Origin: Synergistaceae bacterium
Lineage (GTDB): Bacteria; Synergistota; Synergistia; Synergistales; Synergistaceae
Assembly (NCBI GenBank): GCA_031273805.1
Contig: JAISRE010000113.1
Location: 1 to 33,382 of the forward strand
DNA: 33,382 nt
Direction: 5' to 3'
Each line of letters starts with the position of its first letter. Position 1 is the stretch's first letter. The translations under genes and the position numbers were made by a program. Below, piece after piece: positions 1 to 8,595 of this stretch. The notes below the pieces were generated by a model. The model did no database searches and was not told where the DNA came from. It was given only the letters and a program-made list of their open reading frames with translations.

Positions 1-544
1 TCGCGTCGATGGAGATCCTGAAGTTCCCCTCGACTGCCGCCTTCTGCCCGAACTGGTCGGTCTGGCGGAGACCTCCGTTAATTATGGCCTTGGTGTTCAG
101 GTTGTCCGACGACCAGAGCGCGGCAGCAGACCCGTCCAGCAGCTTCTTCTTGTTGAACTGCGTAGTCGTCGCTATGCGGGAGACCTCCTCGCGGAGCTGG
201 TCTATTTCGAGCTGGATGTAGCTGCGGTCCTCCTGCGTCAGTGTGTCGTTGGCCGACTGCACGGAAAGCTCCCTCATGCGCTGAAGGATGGAGTGCGTCT
301 CGGAGAGCGCCCCCTCCGCCGTCTGGATCATCGAGATGCCGTCCTGCGCGTTCGACGTAGCTCTGTCCAGGCCGCGAATCTGCGCGCGCATCTTCTCGGA
401 TATGGCGAGCCCCGCCGCGTCGTCCGCCGCGCTGTTGATGCGGAGACCGGTGGATAATCTCTGGATTGACTTCTGCAAATATGAATTGGTGAGGCTAAGG
501 GCGTTATACGACTGAAGAGCGGGGATATTATGCATGATAATCAT
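1..544 (-). CDS. hag: Flagellin N-terminal part (gene runs off the left edge of the window)
   Basis: Minus-strand translation from ATG at 544 reads [82 protein letters not shown]..., the classic flagellin D0/D1 N-terminus. SD aaggagg lies 9-10 nt upstream. Confidence 0.96.
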   Translation of the reverse strand, partial: MIIMHNIPALQSYNALSLTNSYLQKSIQRLSTGLRINSAADDAAGLAISEKMRAQIRGLDRATSNAQDGISMIQTAEGALSETHSILQRMRELSVQSANDTLTQEDRSYIQLEIDQLREEVSRIATTTQFNKKKLLDGSAAALWSSDNLNTKAIINGGLRQTDQFGQKAAVEGNFRISIDA

Positions 545-548
545 TTCT

Positions 549-566
549 CACAACCTCCTTGTTGTG
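549..566 (-). promoter_or_regulatory. Candidate CsrA-binding hairpin with the flagellin Shine-Dalgarno in its loop
   Basis: Minus strand CACAAC-AAGGAG-GTTGTG: perfect 6-bp stem, 6-nt loop containing AAGGAG. ACAAGGAGGU resembles the CsrA core ACARGGAUGU. Confidence 0.7.
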
Positions 567-587
567 TGACGCAATTTTTACTTTTTT

Positions 588-613
588 TCCCAGATGGCAT
601 CCTTGCCCTGGAA
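588..613 (-). promoter_or_regulatory. Candidate second, upstream CsrA-binding hairpin in the flagellin leader
   Basis: Minus strand TTCCAG-GGC-AAGGAT-GCC-AT-CTGGGAA: stem with loop AAGGAT. CAAGGAUG matches the CsrA core. Confidence 0.65.
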
Positions 614-685
614 GACCCATGTTATAAAATGTGCGCGCTAGATTAAAAAAACTCTATTAAAACACCCCCTTCTCAATTTGAAATT

Positions 686-713
686 ATCATAGCTTCTTTT
701 TTACCTCTGTCAA
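686..713 (-). promoter_or_regulatory. Candidate sigma70-type promoter for flagellin
   Basis: Minus strand TTGACA (713-708), 16-nt spacer, TATGAT (691-686). No TAAA-N15-GCCGATAA sigma28 match seen in the leader. Confidence 0.45.
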
Positions 714-877
714 TAGCAATTATATAATCTTTTTGGCGCCATGCCGGAATACCCTAACACGCCAAAACTCCGCGATGTTCCTGAATTCAGAGACATGCCA
801 ACCCTTAATGAACTATTAGAAATTGAATGATAACCAGTAAAACATGAAATGGATGTCTGCTTTTATGCCAATAAATA

Positions 878-913
878 CTTCTGTCGTCCTCCGGCTCCGG
901 AGGACGACAGAAG
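878..913 (-). terminator. Perfect 17-bp hairpin downstream of the maf-like gene, possible terminator
   Basis: CTTCTGTCGTCCTCCGG-ct-CCGGAGGACGACAGAAG. On the minus strand it is followed by tatttatt, a weak U-tract. Confidence 0.6.
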
Positions 914-932
914 GGAGTAATTTTTGCCTCGC

Positions 933-3782
933 TCAGGCTTCCATCTCCACTCCCTCCGCCTCCCGGTCAACAGAGGAGCCGTCGTTTTCATCCTGCTTGT
1001 CAGGCTGTTCTGTTCCTATCACGGACATTTGAAGCCCATGCCGTACCAGAAGATCAACAAAAATTTTGGAAAATCCAATCTTAATCCCGTTCAGCAACTC
1101 GTAATCCGCCGCCATCTCGGATATAATCCGGTCCACTGTCGCCCTCAGAAGCGGGTCCTCCACCTCTACGCACTTCTCCAGGGTTCGAGCCAGCCAGTTG
1201 AGGTGACTTGCCGCCCACCCCGGCACATCGCGCCAATACTTTGAGACGGCTTTCCACACAGAGACAAGGGCTTTTTTGATATCCCCATCGTACAGGGCCT
1301 CCTGCGCTGCTGCGCGCTCCTTAAACCATCCTGACGCCGCCCCGCCCCGCTTTGCCCCGCTCGCTTCCTCCATAAAGGCGTTGTACGAGACCTCCGAGTC
1401 GAGCAGACAGCCCAATATATCCCTGACGTCGTCGTCAACGCCGCCCAGTTCCGCCGCGTTGGCGAGCATAGTCTCAGCTTTCATGTGATCCGGCACGTGT
1501 GTCAGGTCCGGCTCCATCAGCACCCGCGCGTAGTCCTTGAAAAATGTGACCATATCGGAGACCGGCATCTCAAGCCCGTCGAAGTACTCCGCCGCGCTGT
1601 CCATGAAGCGGGTCGCCAGCGCCGCCCTCCCCTCGTCCAACAACAACATGGCGTAGTTCCACATGATGTATCCCGGCCAATTGAGTGGTATTGGGTCGCA
1701 CCTCATCATGACGCTGTCCAGCTCCATCCGGGCGTTCATGATCTCATCGCCCTCCGCCTCGGAGAGGCGGGCGAGCAGACTGTCGGCCATCTCCAACGCG
1801 TCGTCGGGCGCCAGAGGGGCAAAGTCGATATGCTCCTTCGAGCCCCAATACGTCATCAGGCGCTCGGCATACGAGAGCCACTTGCGCATGAAGGAGGCTA
1901 TCGCCCTGTGGGAGTCGACTATCTCCTCGTGCAGCGCGTACCACCGCTCGACTATCTCCACCTCGTCGAGGGAGCGCGTCAGCGCCAGCTCTATGGAGGC
2001 AAGCCTGGTGTAGCTCTGGCCTATGAAGTCAAAGACAGGGCTCAGAGCGTGGATCTCGTCAAGTTTCCCGTCCGCCCTGGCGGCGTACGCGACGCGGCGG
2101 GCCGGCTCGAGGCCGGCCGCCCTGGCATCCCGCATCAGTTCCTCCATCTCGTCGAGGCAATTCTCTATAAAATATATATGGTCGTACTGTTCTTCTATTA
2201 TATCCAGGACCCGCTCGCTGATCTTTTTATTGTCGATCTCACGGCGTCCGTCACGCACAATTTCAGCTGGGGTGATTTCCATCGGCTCGAGGTGAGCTAT
2301 ATTCTCCTCGATAAACTCGTTGAATGGCATAACCGTCGTTCCGCTTATCAGCGCCCCGCCCTCGGTGCAATCCCACGTGGGCCTTTTAGTCCGGCTTATG
2401 GCGCTCTCGAGAAAACGCAGGAACGACAACCATACCCTGTCCGTCTTAACGGTCCCTCCAAGCGCCCCTGGGATCTCTATAACATTACCCTCCTCCATGC
2501 CGTACGAGCCGCCTATGCCCCCCGCGTGGGACTTCCCGTCATCGCCGAACGCCAGGTCCTGGCCTATTATCGCCACGGACGGGGCGTCTACGTAATCGGC
2601 AAGCGCGTAGTTCATGTGGGCGACCGACAGCCCGGACATTGGAAGCGGGCTTCCGCCGAGCACGCTCCCCGCAAACCAACTGTCAGATGAGACCTCGTTC
2701 TTGTAGACTAGGCAGACCGGGCCGGGCCACCTGCCCGACGTCCAAGGTACGCAGAGGACCTGGGCCACCAGGAGTATATCCCGGCACTCCTCCCTGTATT
2801 CGTCGACGGTATCCGAGAAGAAGAGGTCGTACGTCAGGATATCCCTCTCCAGCGAGGTCACTATGTGCGGCTTGATGCCGTTGGAGAGCAGTTTCTTCAA
2901 AACGGCGTCCGACGCCATTATCACGCACTTATCCTGTATGTCCCTCAAGAGCGTGAAGTTTTTGTCAAGGGACGGCCCCGCCGCCACCGCGACGGCTGGG
3001 CGGTCGCCGAACTTGCCCTTTATAAGGTCAAGAGGAGCTCCGAACGCGACCCTGTGGGAGAGCAGAGCTATCTGCCGGAGCCCGAGCAGCGTGTCCTCAG
3101 CGGAGTTGCCCAAATATGAGAGCGTGACGCTCATCCACTCCCTGATCCCCCTGCTGAGGCCGGAAAACCTCTCACTCCATACGTCGGCCTCGCCGGGGTG
3201 AGACGAAAATTCGGATATCGCGGCCGCGTAAAACCCAACCGGCCCCAGTGCCGATTGCATGCACTCCTCGCACAGATATCTGGCGCTCGCCTCCTTCGAT
3301 ATCGGACTCCCATCCGCGCCCTTGCTGCCTTCAGCCCCCTCCGTCAAGAAAAACAGCCTGCAGTTTCCAGGTAGCGCGAGGTATGCGTGCGTCAGGTGAA
3401 GGGTGTAGGCGATGAGTTCGATGTTCGGCTCTATGACTATAAGAGAGAGGGCGGCAGCCGGAAGCTCCCTTATGGCCTTGAAAAGGTATGGCGGCGTGCC
3501 GATGCCGTAGAGCATGAACACCGGCTTGTTCTTGTCCTCCTTTTTCTTCCTGCTCCAGTTGAACTTGGGTTCGCCTGAGCGCTCGAAGAAGGGCTCGTCA
3601 GTGAGGCCCTCCACCCACTTTCCGGCTGGGGTCTCGTTCTCGAAGTGGGCAAACGAGTGCCCGTGATCATTTACGTAACTGTAGAGCCTTGACGCCAGAT
3701 ACGGCTGGCGAGCCCGCAGCTCCTTCATGTTGCTCTCCCACACCGAGAGGCTCTCAGGAGCGCGGTGAAGTTCTTTTGCCAT
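933..3782 (-). CDS. DUF115 / 6-hydroxymethylpterin diphosphokinase MptE-like protein, motility accessory factor (Maf)-type
   Basis: Long ORF (track 933..3815) with the DUF115-like core RPAVAVAAGPSLDKNFTLLRDIQDKCVIMASDAVLKKLLSNGIKPHIVTSLERD. Start ATG 3782 preferred because ggggg lies upstream; 3815 is the alternative. Adjacent to flagellin. Confidence 0.82.
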   Translation of the reverse strand: MAKELHRAPESLSVWESNMKELRARQPYLASRLYSYVNDHGHSFAHFENETPAGKWVEGLTDEPFFERSGEPKFNWSRKKKEDKNKPVFMLYGIGTPPYLFKAIRELPAAALSLIVIEPNIELIAYTLHLTHAYLALPGNCRLFFLTEGAEGSKGADGSPISKEASARYLCEECMQSALGPVGFYAAAISEFSSHPGEADVWSERFSGLSRGIREWMSVTLSYLGNSAEDTLLGLRQIALLSHRVAFGAPLDLIKGKFGDRPAVAVAAGPSLDKNFTLLRDIQDKCVIMASDAVLKKLLSNGIKPHIVTSLERDILTYDLFFSDTVDEYREECRDILLVAQVLCVPWTSGRWPGPVCLVYKNEVSSDSWFAGSVLGGSPLPMSGLSVAHMNYALADYVDAPSVAIIGQDLAFGDDGKSHAGGIGGSYGMEEGNVIEIPGALGGTVKTDRVWLSFLRFLESAISRTKRPTWDCTEGGALISGTTVMPFNEFIEENIAHLEPMEITPAEIVRDGRREIDNKKISERVLDIIEEQYDHIYFIENCLDEMEELMRDARAAGLEPARRVAYAARADGKLDEIHALSPVFDFIGQSYTRLASIELALTRSLDEVEIVERWYALHEEIVDSHRAIASFMRKWLSYAERLMTYWGSKEHIDFAPLAPDDALEMADSLLARLSEAEGDEIMNARMELDSVMMRCDPIPLNWPGYIMWNYAMLLLDEGRAALATRFMDSAAEYFDGLEMPVSDMVTFFKDYARVLMEPDLTHVPDHMKAETMLANAAELGGVDDDVRDILGCLLDSEVSYNAFMEEASGAKRGGAASGWFKERAAAQEALYDGDIKKALVSVWKAVSKYWRDVPGWAASHLNWLARTLEKCVEVEDPLLRATVDRIISEMAADYELLNGIKIGFSKIFVDLLVRHGLQMSVIGTEQPDKQDENDGSSVDREAEGVEMEA

Positions 3783-3842
3783 AATCCATCCCCCTGCCGC
3801 TATTTTTTCTTTCATGATTATAATGTTGTCTCATGATGTATG

Positions 3843-4028
3843 GAGGTTCAAGCCGCCCGACTCACTGCGCGAATCGGACCGTGGCGGAAGTACGTCCATG
3901 CCGCTCAAAACCGCGCGAAGAATGCGGTTTTGAGCTTACTTCACCACTCGCCCGACATCGTGTCGGGCGCCGATTCGCTTCGTTCGTTCGGGCAGCTTGA
4001 ACCTCTGCCCGAGCTAAACTGATAGTCA
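3843..4028 (+). repeat. Dispersed inverted-repeat element, copy A
   Basis: Termini GAGGTTCAAGC (3843-3853) / GCTTGAACCTC (3995-4005). Central stem GCTCAAAACCGC (3903-3914) / GCGGTTTTGAGC (3924-3935). Shared 3' tail tgcccgagctaaactgatagtca reaches the csrA stop codon. Confidence 0.9.
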
Positions 4029-4283
4029 TTTTTTCTTTTTGGCGAGAAGGTCCGACACGCCGGACTTCACCGGTATCAGCGGGATCGACTGGGCGGCAGT
4101 GTCCTCGGACGCCGCGATGTTCTCGGCCACTATGGCCTCCCACAGCTCCTTCCGCCACACCTGCACCGTGCGCGGCGCCTGGATCCCGAGCCGGACCATA
4201 TCCCCCTTGACCTCGACGACAGTAATCTCCACCTCATCACCAATACGCAGAGCCTCACCGGGTTTTCTGCTCAGCACAAGCAT
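4026..4283 (-). CDS. csrA: Carbon storage regulator CsrA
   Basis: 85 aa, MLVLSRKPGEALRIGDEVEITVVEVKGDMVRLGIQAPRTVQVWRKELWEAI: typical CsrA. Confidence 0.97.
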   Translation of the reverse strand: MLVLSRKPGEALRIGDEVEITVVEVKGDMVRLGIQAPRTVQVWRKELWEAIVAENIAASEDTAAQSIPLIPVKSGVSDLLAKKKK

Positions 4284-4285
4284 GG

Positions 4286-4765
4286 CTACTGCGCCTTTTC
4301 AGAGGTTGCCGCCTGTTCGCGAATCCTCTCCCTTATCGCGTCTTCGAGCACGGGGTAGCGAAAATCGTAATCCTCGTTGAGCGCTATCGTCTGCATGGCC
4401 GTTCTCTTCGCCCTGTTCACGACTATGGGCGCCTTGAGGTTCGCCGTCATGTCCCACGGGCGCTCTGGCGGTATGGTGACAACTATCAGTATGGCCACGT
4501 CGCCGTCCGTCACATCCCCGATCGGGTCCAGAGCCTCGCGCGGAATCTGCGCGTTATAGTCCCCTTTAACGGCGTCCGGCGTAGTCACGGGCAGCGCAAG
4601 CGCCCCGTCATCCGTGCTGTGCATCCACATGATGGCGTTGCCGTCGTCGCCCACGAGGATCCAGTTGCGCTTATCCTCGAAACCGGGTATGCCGACCGGG
4701 AAACAGATGACATCCTCGTCGTCCACCTCGAGATCACCGAAACGAGTGGAAGTCAATTTGATCAT
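4286..4765 (-). CDS. fliW: Flagellar assembly factor FliW (CsrA antagonist)
   Basis: 159 aa, MIKLTSTRFGDLEVDDEDVICFPVGIPGFEDKRNWIL...APIVVNRAKRTAMQTIALNEDYDFRYPV: FliW pattern. Directly upstream of csrA with a 2-bp gap. Confidence 0.96.
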   Translation of the reverse strand: MIKLTSTRFGDLEVDDEDVICFPVGIPGFEDKRNWILVGDDGNAIMWMHSTDDGALALPVTTPDAVKGDYNAQIPREALDPIGDVTDGDVAILIVVTIPPERPWDMTANLKAPIVVNRAKRTAMQTIALNEDYDFRYPVLEDAIRERIREQAATSEKAQ

Positions 4766-4814
4766 TCATAAACTCCTCCTTGGCAAAAGATACTTCAAAA
4801 AAATATATAACACT

Positions 4815-7800
4815 TTATCTCAAAAAGTCCAGCAACGTCGGCTGAATAATCTGAGCCATGACGGCTAAGCTGGCCTGATATATCGCCTGGGCCATCGCGT
4901 AATCGGTTACCGTCTTGTCAAATTCGATTGCGACAGTCTGTGAATGAAGCTCCTCATAGTTAGTGTTGTTGGACGTCAGACGATCGACGGTCGCGTTGTA
5001 CCTGCTGACGAGCGCCCCCGTCTGCGCGCGCGTTTTCAGCAGCGTGCTCATCCAACTGTCGAGCTGCGGTATGAGCACGTCGGATATGCCGTCCACGTTG
5101 CCGCCCTCAGCCGTGTTTATCAGGTTGTCGAGCACCCCGAAAAAGTCCGTGTCGTAGCGATTGTTTCCCGTGCGCGCGGTCACGACCTGGTTGAACGGAG
5201 TGTTTCCCAGCCCATGAGCGTTATTGGCGTTGTTTCCCGCGCCAAACCCCAAAGCGTCAGCAATATTGTTTATGCTGCCCGTACCTGAAACTTCGAAATT
5301 ATATCCCTTGGGCGACCATAAGACCAGACGTTTATCGCCCGAGTTATCGATCACCTGAGCTCTGATATCGAGCCCCTGGAATCTGACGTTAATCAGCTCC
5401 GCCATCTCCTCGGCGCTGTTTACCGCAGGCCTGCCGGGGGACTGTTGGCTGTCCCACAGGTCTATCGTGTGGGTAGCCCCGTTCACGGTGATCGAGAGCG
5501 TGGAGTCCTGATCGATGCTCCCAAAATTAAAAGCGCTCAGATCATTCGTCCCGGTAAGCCCCGTATCGAGCCCGATGCTCTTTGCGACTCCGCCCTGAAT
5601 GTCCACGACCGACACCGCCGATCCGTCGCGCGCCGCTATGGACAGCCCCACACTGCCGCCGGCGGCCTCGATATTACTGTCCCAGAACGAGACGTCGAGC
5701 CAACTTCCGGCATAGTCCCGGATGCGGTTTGCCACGTCCTTCAGCGTCTCCCCGGCCAGCACCGGCACGTCCACCGTACGCCCCGGCGTGGATATCCGCA
5801 TGACTCCGGCGGATAGAGTTGTCGCGTCCGTCAGCGACGCGCTAGCGCTCACGCCTGCGGCTATGCCGAGCTGCAACGCAACCCCGCCGGTGTACTCAGT
5901 AAAGCGGGGGTCGCCGTAACCCTTGTCCACAACCCGCAGAGGCTCGCCCGTCACGGCATATACCGAGTAAGTGTTCGGGTCGGCGTTCTGAGATACGTTC
6001 TCCCCCAGTGAGATCAACACGCCACCGTACTGCTCGTTGACCTGATCCCTTATCGCCTCCGCCACGAGTTTGCCGTTATATCGGTTGTTTCTGCACACCT
6101 TCACCTGAAATACGCGATCACCCACTGTCACCTCCAGCGTCGCCGGCATGTTCTCGTCGAAAACTCCGGTGCCGTCGCTGGGATATGTCACAGGGTCGTT
6201 CCTTATCGAGAGGGCGGTGTTGACGCCGAGCATGGACGCGTAAGCCCCGGCGGTCTGCCCGCTCTTGCCGAGACCGTCGTACACAGCAAAGGGCTCTCCG
6301 TCCTTAGTGCGCAGCACCAGGCGCTTCGTTGCGTCCTCCCTGTTGTCCCCGCTGTTGTTCAGTGGATCCAGCAGCGAGTTTGTTCCATCCGGTCCGTCCG
6401 TCTCCACTACAGCCTCCAGCCAGTCCCCGCAGACGCTGTTTATTCGCGACGCGAGCTCCTCCAAAGTGAGATCCGAATCGTCGCCGATAAACACCTCCGC
6501 TCGCCTTGTGCCGCTGGCGAAGTTGAGATGAACGGCCCCGCCCGAGGCGGTTGTATCCCACGGCGAAAAATCCAATGGAAACTCCGTGCTCTTGAGAGCC
6601 GTCTCGAGGCCCAGCAGCGCCGCCAGACCTATGTGAGTGTGGTCGGAGTTCATGCTTATATCCTCGGACCCCAATATATACGAACCTATAACATCGGCGG
6701 CGCCTCCGAATCCGCTGAGCCTGAACGCGCTGCCCGCGCCCTCTATGAGCAGCCACTGGCTCTGGTTTGCGTCTGCGTCCAGGTTGCTCTTGACGCTCAC
6801 TGTCAGGTTGGGGTCTATTGCCTGCAGGGCAGTCTGAAGGACTGCCGCCACGCTGTCGAGATCCGTGGCGCCGGTGACGTCGATCCAGTACTTCTTGCCG
6901 TTATATTCAAACTCGAACGCGCCCTTGACCCCGGGCTGAAGCTCGAAGTCCATGGGCAGCGCGCCGGTTTCGAGCGAAAAGTTCCCGCTGCTGTCCGCCG
7001 TAGCCACGCTCACCCCGTCGGAGTACAGCGGCACGAGCCCGCCCGACGCCGTTACGCTGAACTCCGAGCCGTTGTTCGATATTATCTCCAGCGCGCCGCC
7101 GGCGTTTACGCCCGCTGAAATACCGGGAATAGCGGCGGTCGTTATCGCGGTCACGATATCGTTTACTGTCGCGCCCGCGCCAAAATTCAGCTCATGGAGC
7201 GCGTTCCCGATCCTGATCGAGATGACGCCGCCGGAGAGGGATATGAACTCGTTTGGGTCGCCTGACGGCATGAAGTTATTCGATACCGTTACCTGCTCCG
7301 CGCCTCGTTTAACCGATGCCACGGACACAATTTCAGGCGCGAAGATGGACGTGGCGCCTCCGGTCGCCTCGAGGCTGTATGAATCCCCAGGGCTGCGCCC
7401 AACGATGTCGAGCCACTCGCTCACCCCGTCGGTCTTGTACGCCGCCCACACACGCCCGTCCTGCAGGCCGTTTAACTTATCGGCCACATCCTCGAGACTC
7501 TCCCCCTTTGCGATATCCACCATATACACCGAGTTGTCCGTGAAGCGCAGGGTCAGCCCTCCATCGGCCGCAGCAATTCTCCCGATCGGTCCGTAAGCCG
7601 AGCCCTTGATCCCCTCCGCCAGGCTTACCGGGTCGGTCTCGGGCCAGCCGGTGAGATTCACGGGCTCCCCGGTCAGGCTCTGTATCTGCAAATACTGCAC
7701 GCCCTTGTCGAGGTCCTTCACCACTGTCGCCTTCAGCAGCCTGCTGACGTCGCCCATCTCCGTGCTGCTGTTTATCAAATTGGCTATCTCGTCCAGGGAG

Positions 7801-8564
7801 TAACCGTCGAGAGCCTCGCCGGGATCCCTGTAGCGGTCGTAGTCAGACGCGTCCGCAACTCCGTCGCGGATCTCATCCTCCCAGCGCTCAGGGATGCGCA
7901 CCTTCACCGTCTGCCAGCCCACATTGAACTCGAGTATCTCCCCCCTGCCCTTCCACTCGAAGTCTATCGGGACCTCTATTCCCTTGAGGCTGTTGGTAGT
8001 CTCGTTCAGCGGGAAGAGCTCGCGACCGGTGATCGAGACCTTTCCAGTCTCGCGCTGGGAGAACTCCCAGAAGAGCGCGTAGTTGTTGCCGTTGTATTGA
8101 ACCTTACCGTTGGCCCCCACCGAAAACGGCACAGTGTCGGTCATAAGGCCGGAGAATAAATACTCCCCTCCTATCGTGGAGTTGGCAAACGACATGAGAG
8201 CCTCTTTCAGCTGACGCAGCTCCGCGCCTATCGCCTCGCTGTCCACGCTTTCCAGTACCCCGTCGCCGGCGTAGATGGCAAGCTCGTTTATGCGGTTGTA
8301 AATATCGTTTATGTTCAAGAGCGCGTCATCGGTGAACTTCAGCCACGAGACGGCGTCCTGGAGGTTGCTGATATACTGCTGCGTTTCCGTCATCTTCGTC
8401 TCCAGCCCCATGCCCTTGGTGACGGCATAGGGGTTCTTGGAGGCGGTAGGATATTTCCTCTGCGAAGCAAGCTGCTGCTGAATGTCCAGCAGCTTGTTCA
8501 TGTTGGTGTTCAAGCTGCCCATCATCAAAGATTGCATCATACTGTTGGTAACTCTATATGTCAT
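4815..8564 (-). CDS. flgL: Flagellar hook-associated protein 3 (FlgL), giant 1249-aa form with hook-IN-like inserts
   Basis: N-term MTYRVTNSMMQSLMMGSLNTNMNKLLDIQQQLASQRKYPTASKNPYAV and C-term SRYNATVDRLTSNNTNYEELHSQTVAIEFDKTVTDYAMAQAIYQASLAVMAQIIQPTLLDFLR are FlgL/flagellin-like. About 900 aa of modules lie between them. Confidence 0.9.
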   Translation of the reverse strand: MTYRVTNSMMQSLMMGSLNTNMNKLLDIQQQLASQRKYPTASKNPYAVTKGMGLETKMTETQQYISNLQDAVSWLKFTDDALLNINDIYNRINELAIYAGDGVLESVDSEAIGAELRQLKEALMSFANSTIGGEYLFSGLMTDTVPFSVGANGKVQYNGNNYALFWEFSQRETGKVSITGRELFPLNETTNSLKGIEVPIDFEWKGRGEILEFNVGWQTVKVRIPERWEDEIRDGVADASDYDRYRDPGEALDGYSLDEIANLINSSTEMGDVSRLLKATVVKDLDKGVQYLQIQSLTGEPVNLTGWPETDPVSLAEGIKGSAYGPIGRIAAADGGLTLRFTDNSVYMVDIAKGESLEDVADKLNGLQDGRVWAAYKTDGVSEWLDIVGRSPGDSYSLEATGGATSIFAPEIVSVASVKRGAEQVTVSNNFMPSGDPNEFISLSGGVISIRIGNALHELNFGAGATVNDIVTAITTAAIPGISAGVNAGGALEIISNNGSEFSVTASGGLVPLYSDGVSVATADSSGNFSLETGALPMDFELQPGVKGAFEFEYNGKKYWIDVTGATDLDSVAAVLQTALQAIDPNLTVSVKSNLDADANQSQWLLIEGAGSAFRLSGFGGAADVIGSYILGSEDISMNSDHTHIGLAALLGLETALKSTEFPLDFSPWDTTASGGAVHLNFASGTRRAEVFIGDDSDLTLEELASRINSVCGDWLEAVVETDGPDGTNSLLDPLNNSGDNREDATKRLVLRTKDGEPFAVYDGLGKSGQTAGAYASMLGVNTALSIRNDPVTYPSDGTGVFDENMPATLEVTVGDRVFQVKVCRNNRYNGKLVAEAIRDQVNEQYGGVLISLGENVSQNADPNTYSVYAVTGEPLRVVDKGYGDPRFTEYTGGVALQLGIAAGVSASASLTDATTLSAGVMRISTPGRTVDVPVLAGETLKDVANRIRDYAGSWLDVSFWDSNIEAAGGSVGLSIAARDGSAVSVVDIQGGVAKSIGLDTGLTGTNDLSAFNFGSIDQDSTLSITVNGATHTIDLWDSQQSPGRPAVNSAEEMAELINVRFQGLDIRAQVIDNSGDKRLVLWSPKGYNFEVSGTGSINNIADALGFGAGNNANNAHGLGNTPFNQVVTARTGNNRYDTDFFGVLDNLINTAEGGNVDGISDVLIPQLDSWMSTLLKTRAQTGALVSRYNATVDRLTSNNTNYEELHSQTVAIEFDKTVTDYAMAQAIYQASLAVMAQIIQPTLLDFLR

Positions 8565-8595
8565 AGACCATCACCCGCCTTCTAATCGTTCTGCA

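Noticed and set aside
1485-2690. 401-aa plus-strand ORF antisense to the Maf-like gene
   Set aside because: Lies fully inside a convincing DUF115 CDS; composition typical of an antisense frame in GC-rich coding DNA; no recognisable domain.
3782-3845. Promoter for the Maf gene (TATAAT-like at 3817-3822, minus strand)
   Set aside because: A good -10 is present but no acceptable -35 at 16-18 nt; not strong enough to list.
3843-4028. Repeat copies as simple intrinsic terminators
   Set aside because: The long hairpins have no U-tract at the element edge, have a conserved asymmetric tail, and occur in different transcriptional contexts.
3862-4158. Small ORFs over the repeat copies (e.g. 3862..4158 -, 28172..28354 +, 28201..28524 -)
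   Set aside because: They translate the inverted-repeat arms (QAARTNEANRRPTRCRASGE, ARLTTRIGPWRKY). Best explained as repeat-derived false ORFs, not genes.
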